This document shows, piece by piece, positions 26,204 to 35,738 of a stretch of 64,000 nt of DNA. The notes beneath the pieces are model-generated. The model was not told the DNA's origin and did not search any database. It was given only the letters and a program-made list of their open reading frames with translations. The position numbers were made by a program, and so were the translations under genes. This stretch comes from Fen-1298 sp963833465 (GTDB taxonomy: Bacteria; Bacteroidota; Ignavibacteria; UBA10030). The DNA lies in the NCBI GenBank assembly GCA_963833465.1, contig CAWHXW010000001.1, positions 1-64,000 of the forward strand, in the 5' to 3' direction. Positions within the stretch are counted from its first letter, which is position 1. The number at the start of each line of letters is the position of its first letter.

Positions 26204-28222
26204 TCAGAACTGAACCTCTACCTCCATATTCACAAAACTCTGGCTGTTTCCATTGATTTCATCGTTACCTGTTCCTATTGACTTGACATTTTCCATAACA
26301 GTTTGAGCATATTTTGCAGCAATGTACATTTTTGAAAAGATCTGGTACCGCAAGATAAAATACCAGCGCATACCGCGTCCGTATAGAGCTGGATTTGAAT
26401 ACACTCCGGGTAAGTCATCTTCAAATTCATAAATTGACGAATCATAGGAATACGTATCGAAGACAGCAAGCCGTGCTTGGATTGTCAGTGGAAGAGATAA
26501 ATTCCATCTAATTTCTTGAGACATTAGCATTCCTTCTTCTTCCGCTTTCAATCCGTTATATTGTACCGTTATCCATTCGATCCTGCTTGATAAACGTAAT
26601 GATTGAGATGAAGTGAATTCACTTGTAAGTCTATAATTTTGTTGAACACGAGAAAATGTCTGTTGAACCAATCTGCCGTATAAATCATTCTCATAAGTTG
26701 CTGACGGCGAGTCTTTCCTTTTATAACGAAACGTGATTTCATATTGCTCAGTCGGTTTACATTCGGCAAGCATAAGGAAATCGTTGCCATGCGACGGAGC
26801 CGGCACCAAGTACATCGGCTGAGGATGTTGAAACTGATCGTAATATGTTGATAACTGCAGACATGGAATCAGTTGTGTTCGAATTCCAGCATATACGCCG
26901 TTTTCATTTTGCACCTGTCCGCTTGATTCACCAAAAGCATTTCCGTGAATACTTTGAAATGCTGATGGATAATCTCTTGCTACAATTGTCAAGGCAAGTG
27001 ATGCTGTCGGTTCATAAACAACTCCTGTAATTGCAGCAAGCGCATTTGCGCGGTCGAGGGCACATTCTGAAAACACATCTACATTTTTATTAGTGAATGA
27101 AACATCCATTCCCCGCATCCATAATTCAGAAGCACTTTCGCCGTTTTTACCTGTAAGAATTAAAGGATTAACAAATTGAGTGCGATAACAAGTACCTCCG
27201 ATTTTCAATCCGTCTAAAATATATGTAAATGCACGGCATCCGATTAGTTTTTCCCGCGAAGAGTTTTTATTGCGCTGTTCGCTTGCTGTACGAAATAATC
27301 CGCTTTTATCGATAGACGATATATAACCGAGTGAATCTATTGTCGCATTAATTGCTTTATTGGAATAAAATATTTGAATCTGCATATTGTCTAATCCAAT
27401 GGATGTGCTGATGCCTCGGAAAAAAGAATTTTCATTGGACAAAAGGTACGGGTGAATTCCGCAGCCATTTTTCCTCACAGGTGTAATGACATCGCTTCCT
27501 TTCCCGAATGCGGATTCAGTCCAAAAAATTAATCCTTCTGCATCTTCCATTTGATAATCCCCAATTATGCAATGCGTTGCAAGCGACGGAATGGAAAAGC
27601 TGGCATAATAAGTCAAGAAATTTGCGAGACCTCGTTCACCGGGGTCTTTCTTAGTCAACACGCCGGCTTTTATATCAGATACCGAAGATGATGAAGACGA
27701 ATTTAAATTTTCAAGCGAGAGGCAAAACCGATTGAGGATTTTTTCCGGCGAGCCAGGATACGCGCCATTGATAAATCCCTGCCGCTCTTCAATTTCTGTT
27801 GATGTTCTGCTGAGAAAAAAGGCATAGACGTTTGCCGTTTTCTTCATCCTTCCAATTTTCACAAACCTGCGAATGAATGAAAACAATTCCGGTGTTATTC
27901 CCTCAATTTCTAAAAGTTCATTTACAGAAGTAAATCGTTTATGTTTGCGTCTTTCGACAATCCGAGAAGAAATGAGATTTGATATCGCCGGAATTCTATG
28001 CAGTTCTTCTGCTGAAGCCGTATTAAGATTAAGTGGATTATCTTCAAGCTGAGTCATTTCTTCAGCGAGAATAGAATTCTCATCAGTTTGAATGGCACTC
28101 TCTAAAAATTTCTCCCATTGATTATCTTCCCAGAAATCCGAAGTATCTGCTGTTGATCGCTCCTGCGCAATTGCAATAGATGCAACGGCAGCACAAAATA
28201 AGATAAACAAAAAAGGACGCAT
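26204..28222 (-). CDS. exported helix-hairpin-helix protein with predicted C-terminal beta-barrel
   Basis: A 672-residue protein. Signal peptide at 1-19 (ending SIAIAQ), then an acidic linker and a tandem helix-hairpin-helix module of ComEA type (about 60-125: NLNTASAEELHRIPAI and FTSVNELLEIEGITPELF). From about 130 to the end the sequence is rich in alternating beta-strands and aromatic residues and finishes MEVEVQF, as outer-membrane barrels do. This HhH-plus-barrel layout is seen in other FCB genomes; function is unproven, DNA contact at the surface being one idea. Lies 2 bp after the PorV-like gene. Confidence 0.75.
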   Translation of the reverse strand: MRPFLFILFCAAVASIAIAQERSTADTSDFWEDNQWEKFLESAIQTDENSILAEEMTQLEDNPLNLNTASAEELHRIPAISNLISSRIVERRKHKRFTSVNELLEIEGITPELFSFIRRFVKIGRMKKTANVYAFFLSRTSTEIEERQGFINGAYPGSPEKILNRFCLSLENLNSSSSSSVSDIKAGVLTKKDPGERGLANFLTYYASFSIPSLATHCIIGDYQMEDAEGLIFWTESAFGKGSDVITPVRKNGCGIHPYLLSNENSFFRGISTSIGLDNMQIQIFYSNKAINATIDSLGYISSIDKSGLFRTASEQRNKNSSREKLIGCRAFTYILDGLKIGGTCYRTQFVNPLILTGKNGESASELWMRGMDVSFTNKNVDVFSECALDRANALAAITGVVYEPTASLALTIVARDYPSAFQSIHGNAFGESSGQVQNENGVYAGIRTQLIPCLQLSTYYDQFQHPQPMYLVPAPSHGNDFLMLAECKPTEQYEITFRYKRKDSPSATYENDLYGRLVQQTFSRVQQNYRLTSEFTSSQSLRLSSRIEWITVQYNGLKAEEEGMLMSQEIRWNLSLPLTIQARLAVFDTYSYDSSIYEFEDDLPGVYSNPALYGRGMRWYFILRYQIFSKMYIAAKYAQTVMENVKSIGTGNDEINGNSQSFVNMEVEVQF

Positions 28223-28224
28223 AG

Positions 28225-29091
28225 TTATTTACCAAGCTTGAAAGAAAGTTCAATCTGATGAGTCCAGCCAAGATCAGGATGGCTGTATCCTGCATATCCA
28301 AATTCAAAAAATGAATATCTGGCAGCAATTCCTAAGGCATACTTGTCTGGATTATTTGCGACCCCTGCACGAATTGCAATAACATCGAAAACAATTTGCT
28401 CAATACCCATTTTTATGTTTGCAGGAAAACGAATATCTTTTTCCATTTCTATTGAAATTTGAATACCGTGTAATTGCGACCAGCAAGCTCCCAAGTTAAA
28501 TACTTGCGGGAGCTTTTCACCTGTTCTTCCAAGAGTTGCATCTGTAACGTTGTGAACGCAAAAGCCGATATCTACTCTTTCCAACACATGTGCAATTAAT
28601 CCTCCATCTGTAATAAAACTGCCGGCGGTACCGTACCGAGCAATATCAAGCCGATAATATTGGCAGCTTAATCCAGCTGAAATATTTCCATTGGCCTCTT
28701 TTGCAAGCGCCAAGCCAAATTCTGATTCTGAATATAAATCGAAACCGAATTTTTCTGCTTTAATTCCAATTGTTGCAAAAGGAAGCGGCGCTGCTATTGC
28801 AAGCGCAGTTGTTTTCAATTCTTGCAATCCAAATTGTTCTGGAACGGTAAATGCGGAGCATTGAAAAGCAGTTACATTGGTAAGACCCCCTGGATTATAG
28901 TTGATTGCCCAGCAATTATCAGACACAGCAACGAAAGCATTTGCCATTCCAATTGCCTTTGTGCCCAGCCCATTATTTTCCATTGTAAAAAGGTGAGGGT
29001 GATAGATTGACAAGCAAATTATTATTGAACAACCTAACCTTTTTACTTGCTGAGGCAGTAGAATTTGGGTATATTTTTCTAAAATAAACAT
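28225..29091 (-). CDS. PorV/FadL-like outer-membrane protein
   Basis: A 288-residue predicted beta-barrel. After an atypical hydrophobic N-terminus (residues 20-36) comes GTKAIGMANAFVAVSDNCWAINYNPGGLTNV, the pattern found at the start of PorV/PorQ and FadL-type barrels (GARALGMGGAYVAVADD...WNPAGL), and the rest consists of amphipathic strands. PorV and PorQ act in type IX secretion, and the neighbour across the divergent junction is porD, supporting that reading. The start is uncertain: the ATG used is only 13 bp from the porD start on the other strand. Confidence 0.65.
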   Translation of the reverse strand: MFILEKYTQILLPQQVKRLGCSIIICLSIYHPHLFTMENNGLGTKAIGMANAFVAVSDNCWAINYNPGGLTNVTAFQCSAFTVPEQFGLQELKTTALAIAAPLPFATIGIKAEKFGFDLYSESEFGLALAKEANGNISAGLSCQYYRLDIARYGTAGSFITDGGLIAHVLERVDIGFCVHNVTDATLGRTGEKLPQVFNLGACWSQLHGIQISIEMEKDIRFPANIKMGIEQIVFDVIAIRAGVANNPDKYALGIAARYSFFEFGYAGYSHPDLGWTHQIELSFKLGK

Positions 29092-29104
29092 GGAATGTCC
29101 CCTT

Positions 29105-30016
29105 ATGAAAAAAATAAAATTAGCAGTCCTATTTTGCGCTCTTTTATTAGCCGTTACGCCTCTTCTTGTTTCTCAAGAACTCAACTGCACTGTCACGATT
29201 CATACGGAAGCTATCCAATCTGGACAACTCGGTTATCTGCGCACTTTTGCTCAAGATATAGAGCACTACATGAATAACACACGTTTCTCCACCGAAGATC
29301 TTGATGGAGAAAGAATCCAATGCAGTTTAGATGTTTCCTTTATATCAGCAGCAAGCAACAACCAATATCAAGTGCAGGCTGTTATATTAAGTCAGCGCCC
29401 AATTTACAACGGTAATGAAAAAAGTGATCGTTCAACACTTGTTATTAGAATTATGGATAATAATTGGAACTTCACTTACACTCCTAATCAGCGTATGGAC
29501 CATAATGAAATGATTTTTGATCCATTAATGGGATTTCTTGATTTCTATGCATATTTAATTATTGGATATGATCTGGAAACGTACGTCCCTATGTCTGGAT
29601 CTGCCTGCTTCCAGAAAGCATTAAATATAGTACAATTAGCAACTAACTCAGCAACAGCTAAAGACTGGCAGCAATCTTCTACCAGCTACAGCAAATTCGG
29701 TATTGTGGATGAACTCTCCAATGTAAAGTACAATCCTTTTCGCATTGCATTCAACAATTACCATTTTGACGGCATCGATCTGCTCTCTACAGAACGGCAA
29801 AAAGGACTTGTCAATATGCTTGCAGCTATTGAGGCAATTAATAATATTCGCCTACGTCAAAATTCTACCAGTGTCATTGTAAAGCAATTCTTTGATGCCA
29901 AGTACAGAGAGATTGCTGAAGCATTCCAAAATTATCCTGATCGCAGCGTGTATGAAACATTATCAAATTACGATGAAGAGCATCGTTCCACATATCAAGA
30001 ATGGAAAACAAAATAA
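29105..30016 (+). CDS. porD: DUF4835 protein, PorD-like T9SS component
   Basis: A 303-residue exported protein. Signal peptide 1-24 (MKKIKLAVLFCALLLAV, cleavage around LLVSQ) followed by ELNCTVTI, the usual mature start of DUF4835 proteins, and the family landmarks YMNNTRF, SQRPIYN, LMGFLDFYAYLIIGYDLETY, and F-DAKYREIAE near the end. DUF4835 members include PorD of the type IX secretion/gliding system. I chose ATG 29105 over 29090 because the former gives a normal lysine-rich signal start. Confidence 0.85.
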   Translation: MKKIKLAVLFCALLLAVTPLLVSQELNCTVTIHTEAIQSGQLGYLRTFAQDIEHYMNNTRFSTEDLDGERIQCSLDVSFISAASNNQYQVQAVILSQRPIYNGNEKSDRSTLVIRIMDNNWNFTYTPNQRMDHNEMIFDPLMGFLDFYAYLIIGYDLETYVPMSGSACFQKALNIVQLATNSATAKDWQQSSTSYSKFGIVDELSNVKYNPFRIAFNNYHFDGIDLLSTERQKGLVNMLAAIEAINNIRLRQNSTSVIVKQFFDAKYREIAEAFQNYPDRSVYETLSNYDEEHRSTYQEWKTK

Positions 30017-30025
30017 TAGCACATG

Positions 30026-32140
30026 TTATTCCTGCAGTAATTGAGTTGAATTGATCGTATCTCCAATTTGAAGACGATCAATAACTTCCATTCCCTTTAC
30101 TACTTTTGCAAATATAGTATAGCGTCCGTCAAGTTGTGGTGTTGAAATATGCGTAATGAAAAACTGGCTTCCCTCCGTATCTTTTCCTGCACTTGCCATC
30201 CCACAGCTTCCTCGCTCGTAATTCACATCTGATATTTCCGTGCGCATTGTATATCCAGGTCCTCCCCAGCCATCGCCGCGCGGATCACCGCCTTGAACTA
30301 CAAAATCCGGCACAACACGGTGAAAGTACAAACCGTTGTAAAATCCTTTTTTGATTAATTTCACAAAATTCAACACCGTGAATGGTGATTGTTCTTTCAT
30401 CAATTCAATTATAAATTCACCACGATTAGTTGCAATGCTAACTTGCTGATTCGGTTTAATATTCTCTAAAAGTTCCCAGTCATCTTCAGTTTTACTTTTA
30501 ATTATTTGCCGAGGCAATTTACTTGAATAATCCTTGCCTGTAATTCTATGCAAAGATGCTGCAGCTTCATTGGCAATTGATCGTTCTGATTCGAACAATT
30601 CTTTTTCTAAAAACGCAACAGAGCGCACATTATTTATATTTCCTAATGTTTCAATAATGGACTGCTTCGCTTCTAAATCATCGTTAAGATTCATTTCCCC
30701 AAATGCCGAGATAAATTCATCAACAATATTGTCAGTAAGCCCGGCATTTCTAAAGTTATTAAATACTATCGTATCGGCAAAGAGATTAGCAACAATAGTG
30801 GTGATACCTATATCATTTTTGGCAAGTGCATTTCTTGCTTCCTTAAAAATATTATTAATCAATAATGTGCTTTCGCTTGAATCAAACCCAAGATTTTTAA
30901 TGACTATCGGATTGAGTATCTGTTTAATAAAATCCCAAGCCGCCATTGCAACACGAGTCGATTTATGATTAAGATTGTTATAAAGAATATTGAGATGCTC
31001 TTTAGTTGTCTGCTGCGCTATTCCTTCCAGGAGTTTTGCTTTTAATCGTGGAGTGACTTGATGATCGTTAATCCAAATATAAAATATCTCAAGTTCCTTC
31101 GGAAAATGTTTTCCAAGCGCAACAAGGGCTTCTCCACGTACAGCTTCATTTTCAGTATTATCATTTGCAATAGCACGCAGCACCGATCGCATAGAATCTA
31201 TTAGGTGTGATTGATCGGCGACCAGAGGCGGCGAGGCGCTAAACGCCTGTAACGCTGCAATTCTAATATGATTATTCTTAGCCGTGAGATACCCAATATA
31301 TTTCAACAGTGACTCATTGCTTATTGCTGAAAAGGATGCACGCGCGCGAATAATTTGCACCCACACATGCCAATCATTTAAATTCATTTCTGTTTTTTCA
31401 AGTGTGTCTAAAATTTCTCGCGAATCTTCGGACTTCGATCTTCCAAGCAACGTTGCCAAATGCATTCGAATATTCGAATTATAATTTTCAGCCAAAGAAA
31501 TTAATTCTTCTTTATGCTTTGAAATTTCGAGATCAATTAATCCATTTGGTGCCGACCGCCAAAGTGCAAAAAGTGCGGCTGAGCATTCTTCCTGCGATTT
31601 GCTGCCGGCATACTCAAAACATTTCCAAATGGACCGTTCCGTTTTAATTTGACGAATTGCAAATCGGGCAATGCACATCGAAAATTCTTTTGGCGAAAAA
31701 ATATTTGGCTCCCGTTCGTTGATATTAAGAAGTGAATCCAAATATTTTTGAGAACCGCACTTTCCTATTGCCTCTAATATTCTTGCAATGACATTTGTAT
31801 CCTTTTCAGTTGAACTAGCTGAAAGCAATTCATCAACCGCTTTCTCTGTTTTAATTTGCCCTAATGCAAGTGCCGATGCCGCACGAACATTCTTATCATT
31901 ATCCTTTAATGAGATCGCAAGCGGTTCTACCGTTGAAGAATCTTGTAGGTTTGCAAGAGCAATAGCGGCTCGGTATCGAAGTTGAACATTCTGATTTTTA
32001 AGGAAGGATATTAGTTTCCCATTGCCTAATGAACGCTGATCCTGCAGTTGAAGGATTTCCCGTTCTCCCGGCGAAACAGGCTGTGCGTATTGAAGCGAAC
32101 AAGAACATATGACAAGAATGATTAAAACTATTGTTTTCAC
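30026..32140 (-). CDS. exported HEAT-repeat protein fused to a cyclophilin-type PPIase
   Basis: A 704-residue protein with a signal peptide (1-19). Residues about 25-545 are HEAT/PBS-lyase-like helical repeats (for example YRAAIALANLQDSSTVEPLA and VRAASALALGQIKTEKAVDE). The last ~145 residues form a cyclophilin: GEFIIELMKEQSPFTVLNFV, FHRVVPDFVVQGGDP, and GSQFFITH with the catalytic arginine in FHR. It is convergent with porD with a 9-bp gap. Likely an envelope folding factor with a protein-binding scaffold; partner unknown. Confidence 0.88.
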   Translation of the reverse strand: MKTIVLIILVICSCSLQYAQPVSPGEREILQLQDQRSLGNGKLISFLKNQNVQLRYRAAIALANLQDSSTVEPLAISLKDNDKNVRAASALALGQIKTEKAVDELLSASSTEKDTNVIARILEAIGKCGSQKYLDSLLNINEREPNIFSPKEFSMCIARFAIRQIKTERSIWKCFEYAGSKSQEECSAALFALWRSAPNGLIDLEISKHKEELISLAENYNSNIRMHLATLLGRSKSEDSREILDTLEKTEMNLNDWHVWVQIIRARASFSAISNESLLKYIGYLTAKNNHIRIAALQAFSASPPLVADQSHLIDSMRSVLRAIANDNTENEAVRGEALVALGKHFPKELEIFYIWINDHQVTPRLKAKLLEGIAQQTTKEHLNILYNNLNHKSTRVAMAAWDFIKQILNPIVIKNLGFDSSESTLLINNIFKEARNALAKNDIGITTIVANLFADTIVFNNFRNAGLTDNIVDEFISAFGEMNLNDDLEAKQSIIETLGNINNVRSVAFLEKELFESERSIANEAAASLHRITGKDYSSKLPRQIIKSKTEDDWELLENIKPNQQVSIATNRGEFIIELMKEQSPFTVLNFVKLIKKGFYNGLYFHRVVPDFVVQGGDPRGDGWGGPGYTMRTEISDVNYERGSCGMASAGKDTEGSQFFITHISTPQLDGRYTIFAKVVKGMEVIDRLQIGDTINSTQLLQE

Positions 32141-32199
32141 AACTTCTTACCCCTTATTTAGCATACATCTTACAAATTGAAATCATTTGCAGATTGCTT

Positions 32200-33027
32200 T
32201 TACATCGTTTTATCTTTTTCTAATAAATTAAGATTGAACAACCGAATCGTATTCTTTGTTGTAACACAAGCGACTTCTTCCTCAGAAATATCAAGTACTT
32301 CCGCTATCTTCCGACCTATCAATATTAAGTTCGCCGGTTCATTTCTTTTTCCACGCAACGGAACTGGCGTCATATATGGAGAATCCGTTTCGAGTAAAAT
32401 ATTTTCGATTCCGACTTGCTTTATCACTTCCAAACTGTCTGATTTTTTAAACGTAACAATACCAGGATATGAAATGAAAAATCCAAGACCGCGCACAAAA
32501 GCAGCTTGCTCTGCGGTTCCCTGAAAACAATGAAATACTCCGCGCATCTGTTTTTTACTGCTTTCTTTCCAATTTGGGTTGGCTTTCACAATCTTCTCTG
32601 CAATATAAAAAGAATCTTCAATCGATTCGCGCATATGTAAAACAACCGGCAGGTTCCTTTGTACAGCAATCTCCATTTGTTTTATAAAATATTTGCGCTG
32701 CAACTCACCTGGCGAAAAATCATAATGATAATCCAATCCTATTTCACCGACAGCAGCTACTTTGGGATGCTCACATAGCTTTTCGATTTCCGCTATATCT
32801 TGGCCGCCAGCTTTTAATGTCTCGTGCGGATGGATGCCTACACATGCAAAAATATTATCATTTTGCTCTGCAAGCAATACTGCTTCCCTGCTTGACTTCA
32901 AATCAGTTCCCGGAACAATTATGATATCTATTCCCGCTTCTTTTGCACGCAATAAAACTTCCGCCAGATCATTTGCATAATCCTTAAAAAATAGATGAGC
33001 ATGAGAATCAATGTAACTTGGCATCAT
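32200..33027 (-). CDS. tatD: TatD-family metal-dependent hydrolase
   Basis: Two-metal TIM-barrel nuclease/hydrolase of the TatD/YcfH type. Ligands are visible in IDSHAHL, GEIGLDYHYD, VVLHMRES, GVFHCFQG and LETDSPYM. The start is placed at the ATG pair 33022-33027, just before the HxH strand; an ATG at 33093 would add 22 residues without family similarity (297 in total). It is 59 bp upstream-adjacent to the PPIase on the same strand. Confidence 0.92.
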   Translation of the reverse strand: MMPSYIDSHAHLFFKDYANDLAEVLLRAKEAGIDIIIVPGTDLKSSREAVLLAEQNDNIFACVGIHPHETLKAGGQDIAEIEKLCEHPKVAAVGEIGLDYHYDFSPGELQRKYFIKQMEIAVQRNLPVVLHMRESIEDSFYIAEKIVKANPNWKESSKKQMRGVFHCFQGTAEQAAFVRGLGFFISYPGIVTFKKSDSLEVIKQVGIENILLETDSPYMTPVPLRGKRNEPANLILIGRKIAEVLDISEEEVACVTTKNTIRLFNLNLLEKDKTM

Positions 33028-33247
33028 AGTTTGCATCCGCCAGGCAGCTATTGGTAAAATAATACATTTATATTTTAATTTATTCAATATCATTCTTTAA
33101 ATCTATAAATTGTTTAAGAATTGGAATTCTTAGCTCTCTTACGTATATTTTATATAATTAAGCTTAAATGATTATAAATTATGATTAGATTAGCGATTGG
33201 CTGATAAACCTAATAGTTCAACGGCTTAGAGGTTTGATTAATAATAA

Positions 33248-33985
33248 ATGGCCAATTATCAAATACTAGATCGGCATGTTTATGAAAAGAAATATGTGCA
33301 TTCGCTTTTTGATTCCATTGCGCATAGGTACGATTTTATTAATCATATACTAAGTTCCGGTATTGATATTATTTGGCGGCGAAGAGCCATTCGGCTTCTT
33401 CAACAATTTCAACCAAAACAAATTCTTGATGTCGCCACAGGCACTGCCGACTTTGCTATTGAAGCCGTTCAGTTAAATCCTGAACAAATTATCGGTATTG
33501 ACATTTCACAAAAAATGCTGGAAATAGGCCGTAATAAAATTCAAGCTCGAAAATTTGAGCATTTCATCACACTAGAACCCGGCGAAGCAGAACATCTGCG
33601 TTTCGAATCAGGTTCATTTGATTTAGTGATGGCTGCATTCGGTGTAAGAAATTTTACAAATCTTGAACTTGGACTGAAAGAATTCTATCGTGTTTTGCAC
33701 GCAGGAGGCAATGCATTAATTTTAGAATTTTCTAAGCCGAAACAATTTCCGATAAAACAAATTTTTCGTTTTTATTCACGGTACTTTCTCCCTTTTCTTG
33801 GAGGAGTCATTTCAAACAATCGTGCGGCTTATAAATATCTCCAAAGCACAATAGCGGAATTCCCTGATGGCGAAGAATTTTGCGCTATACTGCGTTCTGC
33901 AGGATTCGCAGAGGTGACATATTTACCGCAGACATTCGGCATCACTTCTATCTATATTGCAAAGAAAGAAATGTTTTCAAATTGA
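33248..33985 (+). CDS. ubiE: demethylmenaquinone/ubiquinone methyltransferase
   Basis: SAM-dependent C-methylation of demethylmenaquinol (or the ubiquinone precursor). Motif I DVATGTADFAIEA, DISQKMLEIGRNK, and the UbiE signature AAFGVRNFTNLELGLKEFYRVL are present; 245 residues. In the FCB group this enzyme normally serves menaquinone (MenG/UbiE). Its TGA overlaps the TTG start of the following amidohydrolase (TTGA). Confidence 0.94.
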   Translation: MANYQILDRHVYEKKYVHSLFDSIAHRYDFINHILSSGIDIIWRRRAIRLLQQFQPKQILDVATGTADFAIEAVQLNPEQIIGIDISQKMLEIGRNKIQARKFEHFITLEPGEAEHLRFESGSFDLVMAAFGVRNFTNLELGLKEFYRVLHAGGNALILEFSKPKQFPIKQIFRFYSRYFLPFLGGVISNNRAAYKYLQSTIAEFPDGEEFCAILRSAGFAEVTYLPQTFGITSIYIAKKEMFSN

Positions 33986-34905
33986 TCGGTCTTTATAAAA
34001 TATTTGATGCTCACGTTCACTTTTATTCAAATTCTTTTTTCAAGTTTTTGGTAAAGCAAAAATTTAATCGTGCAGACATCAATACCGAGCTTCGGAATCT
34101 TGCTTCGAAAGGACACATCGAAATCCCCGGTGAAGATCCTGTGCAGCTTGCGAAACGCTGGATAGATATTATCGATAAATGGAAGTTAGAGCGGTTGATG
34201 CTTTTTAGCAGTATTCCCGGAGATGAGGACTCGATCGTTAAAGCAGTGAAGGCATTCCCGGCACGCTTTTCGGGAATGTTCACAGTCGATCCCAACTCAA
34301 ATTTATTGATGGAGAATGCCGCAAAGCGAATGCAGGAAGATAATTTGAAAGGAGTGCTGCTCTACCCCTCTCTTTATCAAATTAATGTCAACGATGAGTG
34401 GCTGTATCCTCTTTACAACCTTATTCAGGAATGCAACGGAATTATCCTCATACAATTCGGCAAGTTAGTTGTACGCCCGCGTGAATACGCCGGAATTCCT
34501 ACGATAACTAACGACGAGTTCGCTAACCCAAAAGATTTGATACCGGTAGCAAAAAAATTTACAGGTATCAAATTCATAATCCCGAATTTTGGCGCTGGGA
34601 TGTTTGAAGAAACTTTGGAACTCGGCAAAGAATGTCCAAATGTTTATGTCGATACTGCCGGCTCAAATTCCTGGATTACCGAACATCCTACTAAGCCGGA
34701 TATGCGTCGTGTGTTTCAGAAATTTCTAGAGGTTTATACAGCGAAAAGGATAATATTTGGATCGGATTCCGGTCTGCTGCCGCGCGGCTACCGATATGAC
34801 ATTGTGGACAACCAATTGAAATTAGTGCAGGAAATGCGTTTGCCTATGGTTGATATTAAAAATATTTTCTACGAAAATATGTCCGGTTTGATGAACAATA
34901 CGTAG
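33982..34905 (+). CDS. ACMSD-type amidohydrolase, unknown substrate
   Basis: A 307-residue TIM-barrel metallohydrolase of the amidohydrolase_2 family. HxH motif in FDAHVHF, a lysine-free barrel strand GVLLYPSL, IKFIIPNFG where many members have H, and FGSDSG with the catalytic aspartate. The usual histidines of strands 5 and 6 are not obvious (LIQFGK and IIPNFG), so metal binding may be reduced. I start at TTG 33982, which overlaps the ubiE stop; earlier starts lie inside ubiE. Confidence 0.75.
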   Translation: MIGLYKIFDAHVHFYSNSFFKFLVKQKFNRADINTELRNLASKGHIEIPGEDPVQLAKRWIDIIDKWKLERLMLFSSIPGDEDSIVKAVKAFPARFSGMFTVDPNSNLLMENAAKRMQEDNLKGVLLYPSLYQINVNDEWLYPLYNLIQECNGIILIQFGKLVVRPREYAGIPTITNDEFANPKDLIPVAKKFTGIKFIIPNFGAGMFEETLELGKECPNVYVDTAGSNSWITEHPTKPDMRRVFQKFLEVYTAKRIIFGSDSGLLPRGYRYDIVDNQLKLVQEMRLPMVDIKNIFYENMSGLMNNT

Positions 34906-34960
34906 GATTTTCTTTAGATTTCTACCATACTCATAAAATGAAATCACATTTAACTGCCGG

Positions 34961-34985
34961 CAATCTGATTCGTTCAATCAGATTG
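34961..34985. terminator. hairpin between convergent genes
   Basis: CAATCTGATT-CGTTC-AATCAGATTG, perfect 10-bp arms, in the 89-bp space between the rightward amidohydrolase and the leftward isochorismatase gene. No U-run follows on either strand, so termination efficiency is uncertain. Confidence 0.5.
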
Positions 34986-34994
34986 AACAATTAG

Positions 34995-35543
34995 TCAGAT
35001 TACGTTTTGTCTTTTTAACAAATTCTCTGATGAAATTAATTTGATTTCTCCGTTTGTAGGCATCATATTTTCCCAAAGCCAATTATGATGTTGAATTACT
35101 TTTTCAGCATTTAGATGAAAGCGATCCGCTGTTGTATGGCAATCTGTAATAACGAAAATATTATAATCCTTGTTTAAAGCAAAATGAACTGTTGCATCGA
35201 CACAAATATCTGTTGCGCAACCTGTAATGAACAATTCCTTTATTCCATATTTTTTTAAAACAATCTCCAAATCCGTTTTATAGAATGAATCGTTTGCCGT
35301 TTTACTTACGATAATATCATTCGCATCCTGAATTAACGTTGATAAAATATTCCAATCAGATGTACCTGGAAGAAAAGCATTTTCCTTTGTTCCATCATGC
35401 TGGATAAAGATTACTTTATCTCCATTTTGTCTGAAGTAATTTGACAATAAATTGATTTTCTGAATTATAGCTTCAGCATTAAAACGCGGAGTTTCAGGTT
35501 TAAAACATCCCACCTGCATGTCAATTATTAATAGTGCTTTCAT
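34995..35543 (-). CDS. isochorismatase-family cysteine hydrolase
   Basis: A 182-residue cysteine hydrolase with the triad D8 (LIIDMQ), K81 (VSKTANDSFY) and C114 (TDICVDAT), plus the cis-peptide ITGCATD region. Members hydrolyse amides or vinyl ethers such as nicotinamide, ureidoacrylate or N-carbamoyl compounds; the specificity loop around HDGTKENAFLPG does not let me choose. Stands alone with 195 bp of non-coding DNA upstream. Confidence 0.88.
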   Translation of the reverse strand: MKALLIIDMQVGCFKPETPRFNAEAIIQKINLLSNYFRQNGDKVIFIQHDGTKENAFLPGTSDWNILSTLIQDANDIIVSKTANDSFYKTDLEIVLKKYGIKELFITGCATDICVDATVHFALNKDYNIFVITDCHTTADRFHLNAEKVIQHHNWLWENMMPTNGEIKLISSENLLKRQNVI

Positions 35544-35738
35544 TTCTCACTCTTTGATGGAATTTAATGTACCATCTAACTAACAGTTGTTAAGCTGCCG
35601 CACTGATTACTTTTAAATTGCATTAATTGAAAAATGCTTATACTGAAAAAGTGAAAAACAAAAACTAAAATCTTTAAAAGTAATCTTGATTGCACGCGCG
35701 CTCATTGTGTCAGAATATTGCACTGGCAAGATGCAACC

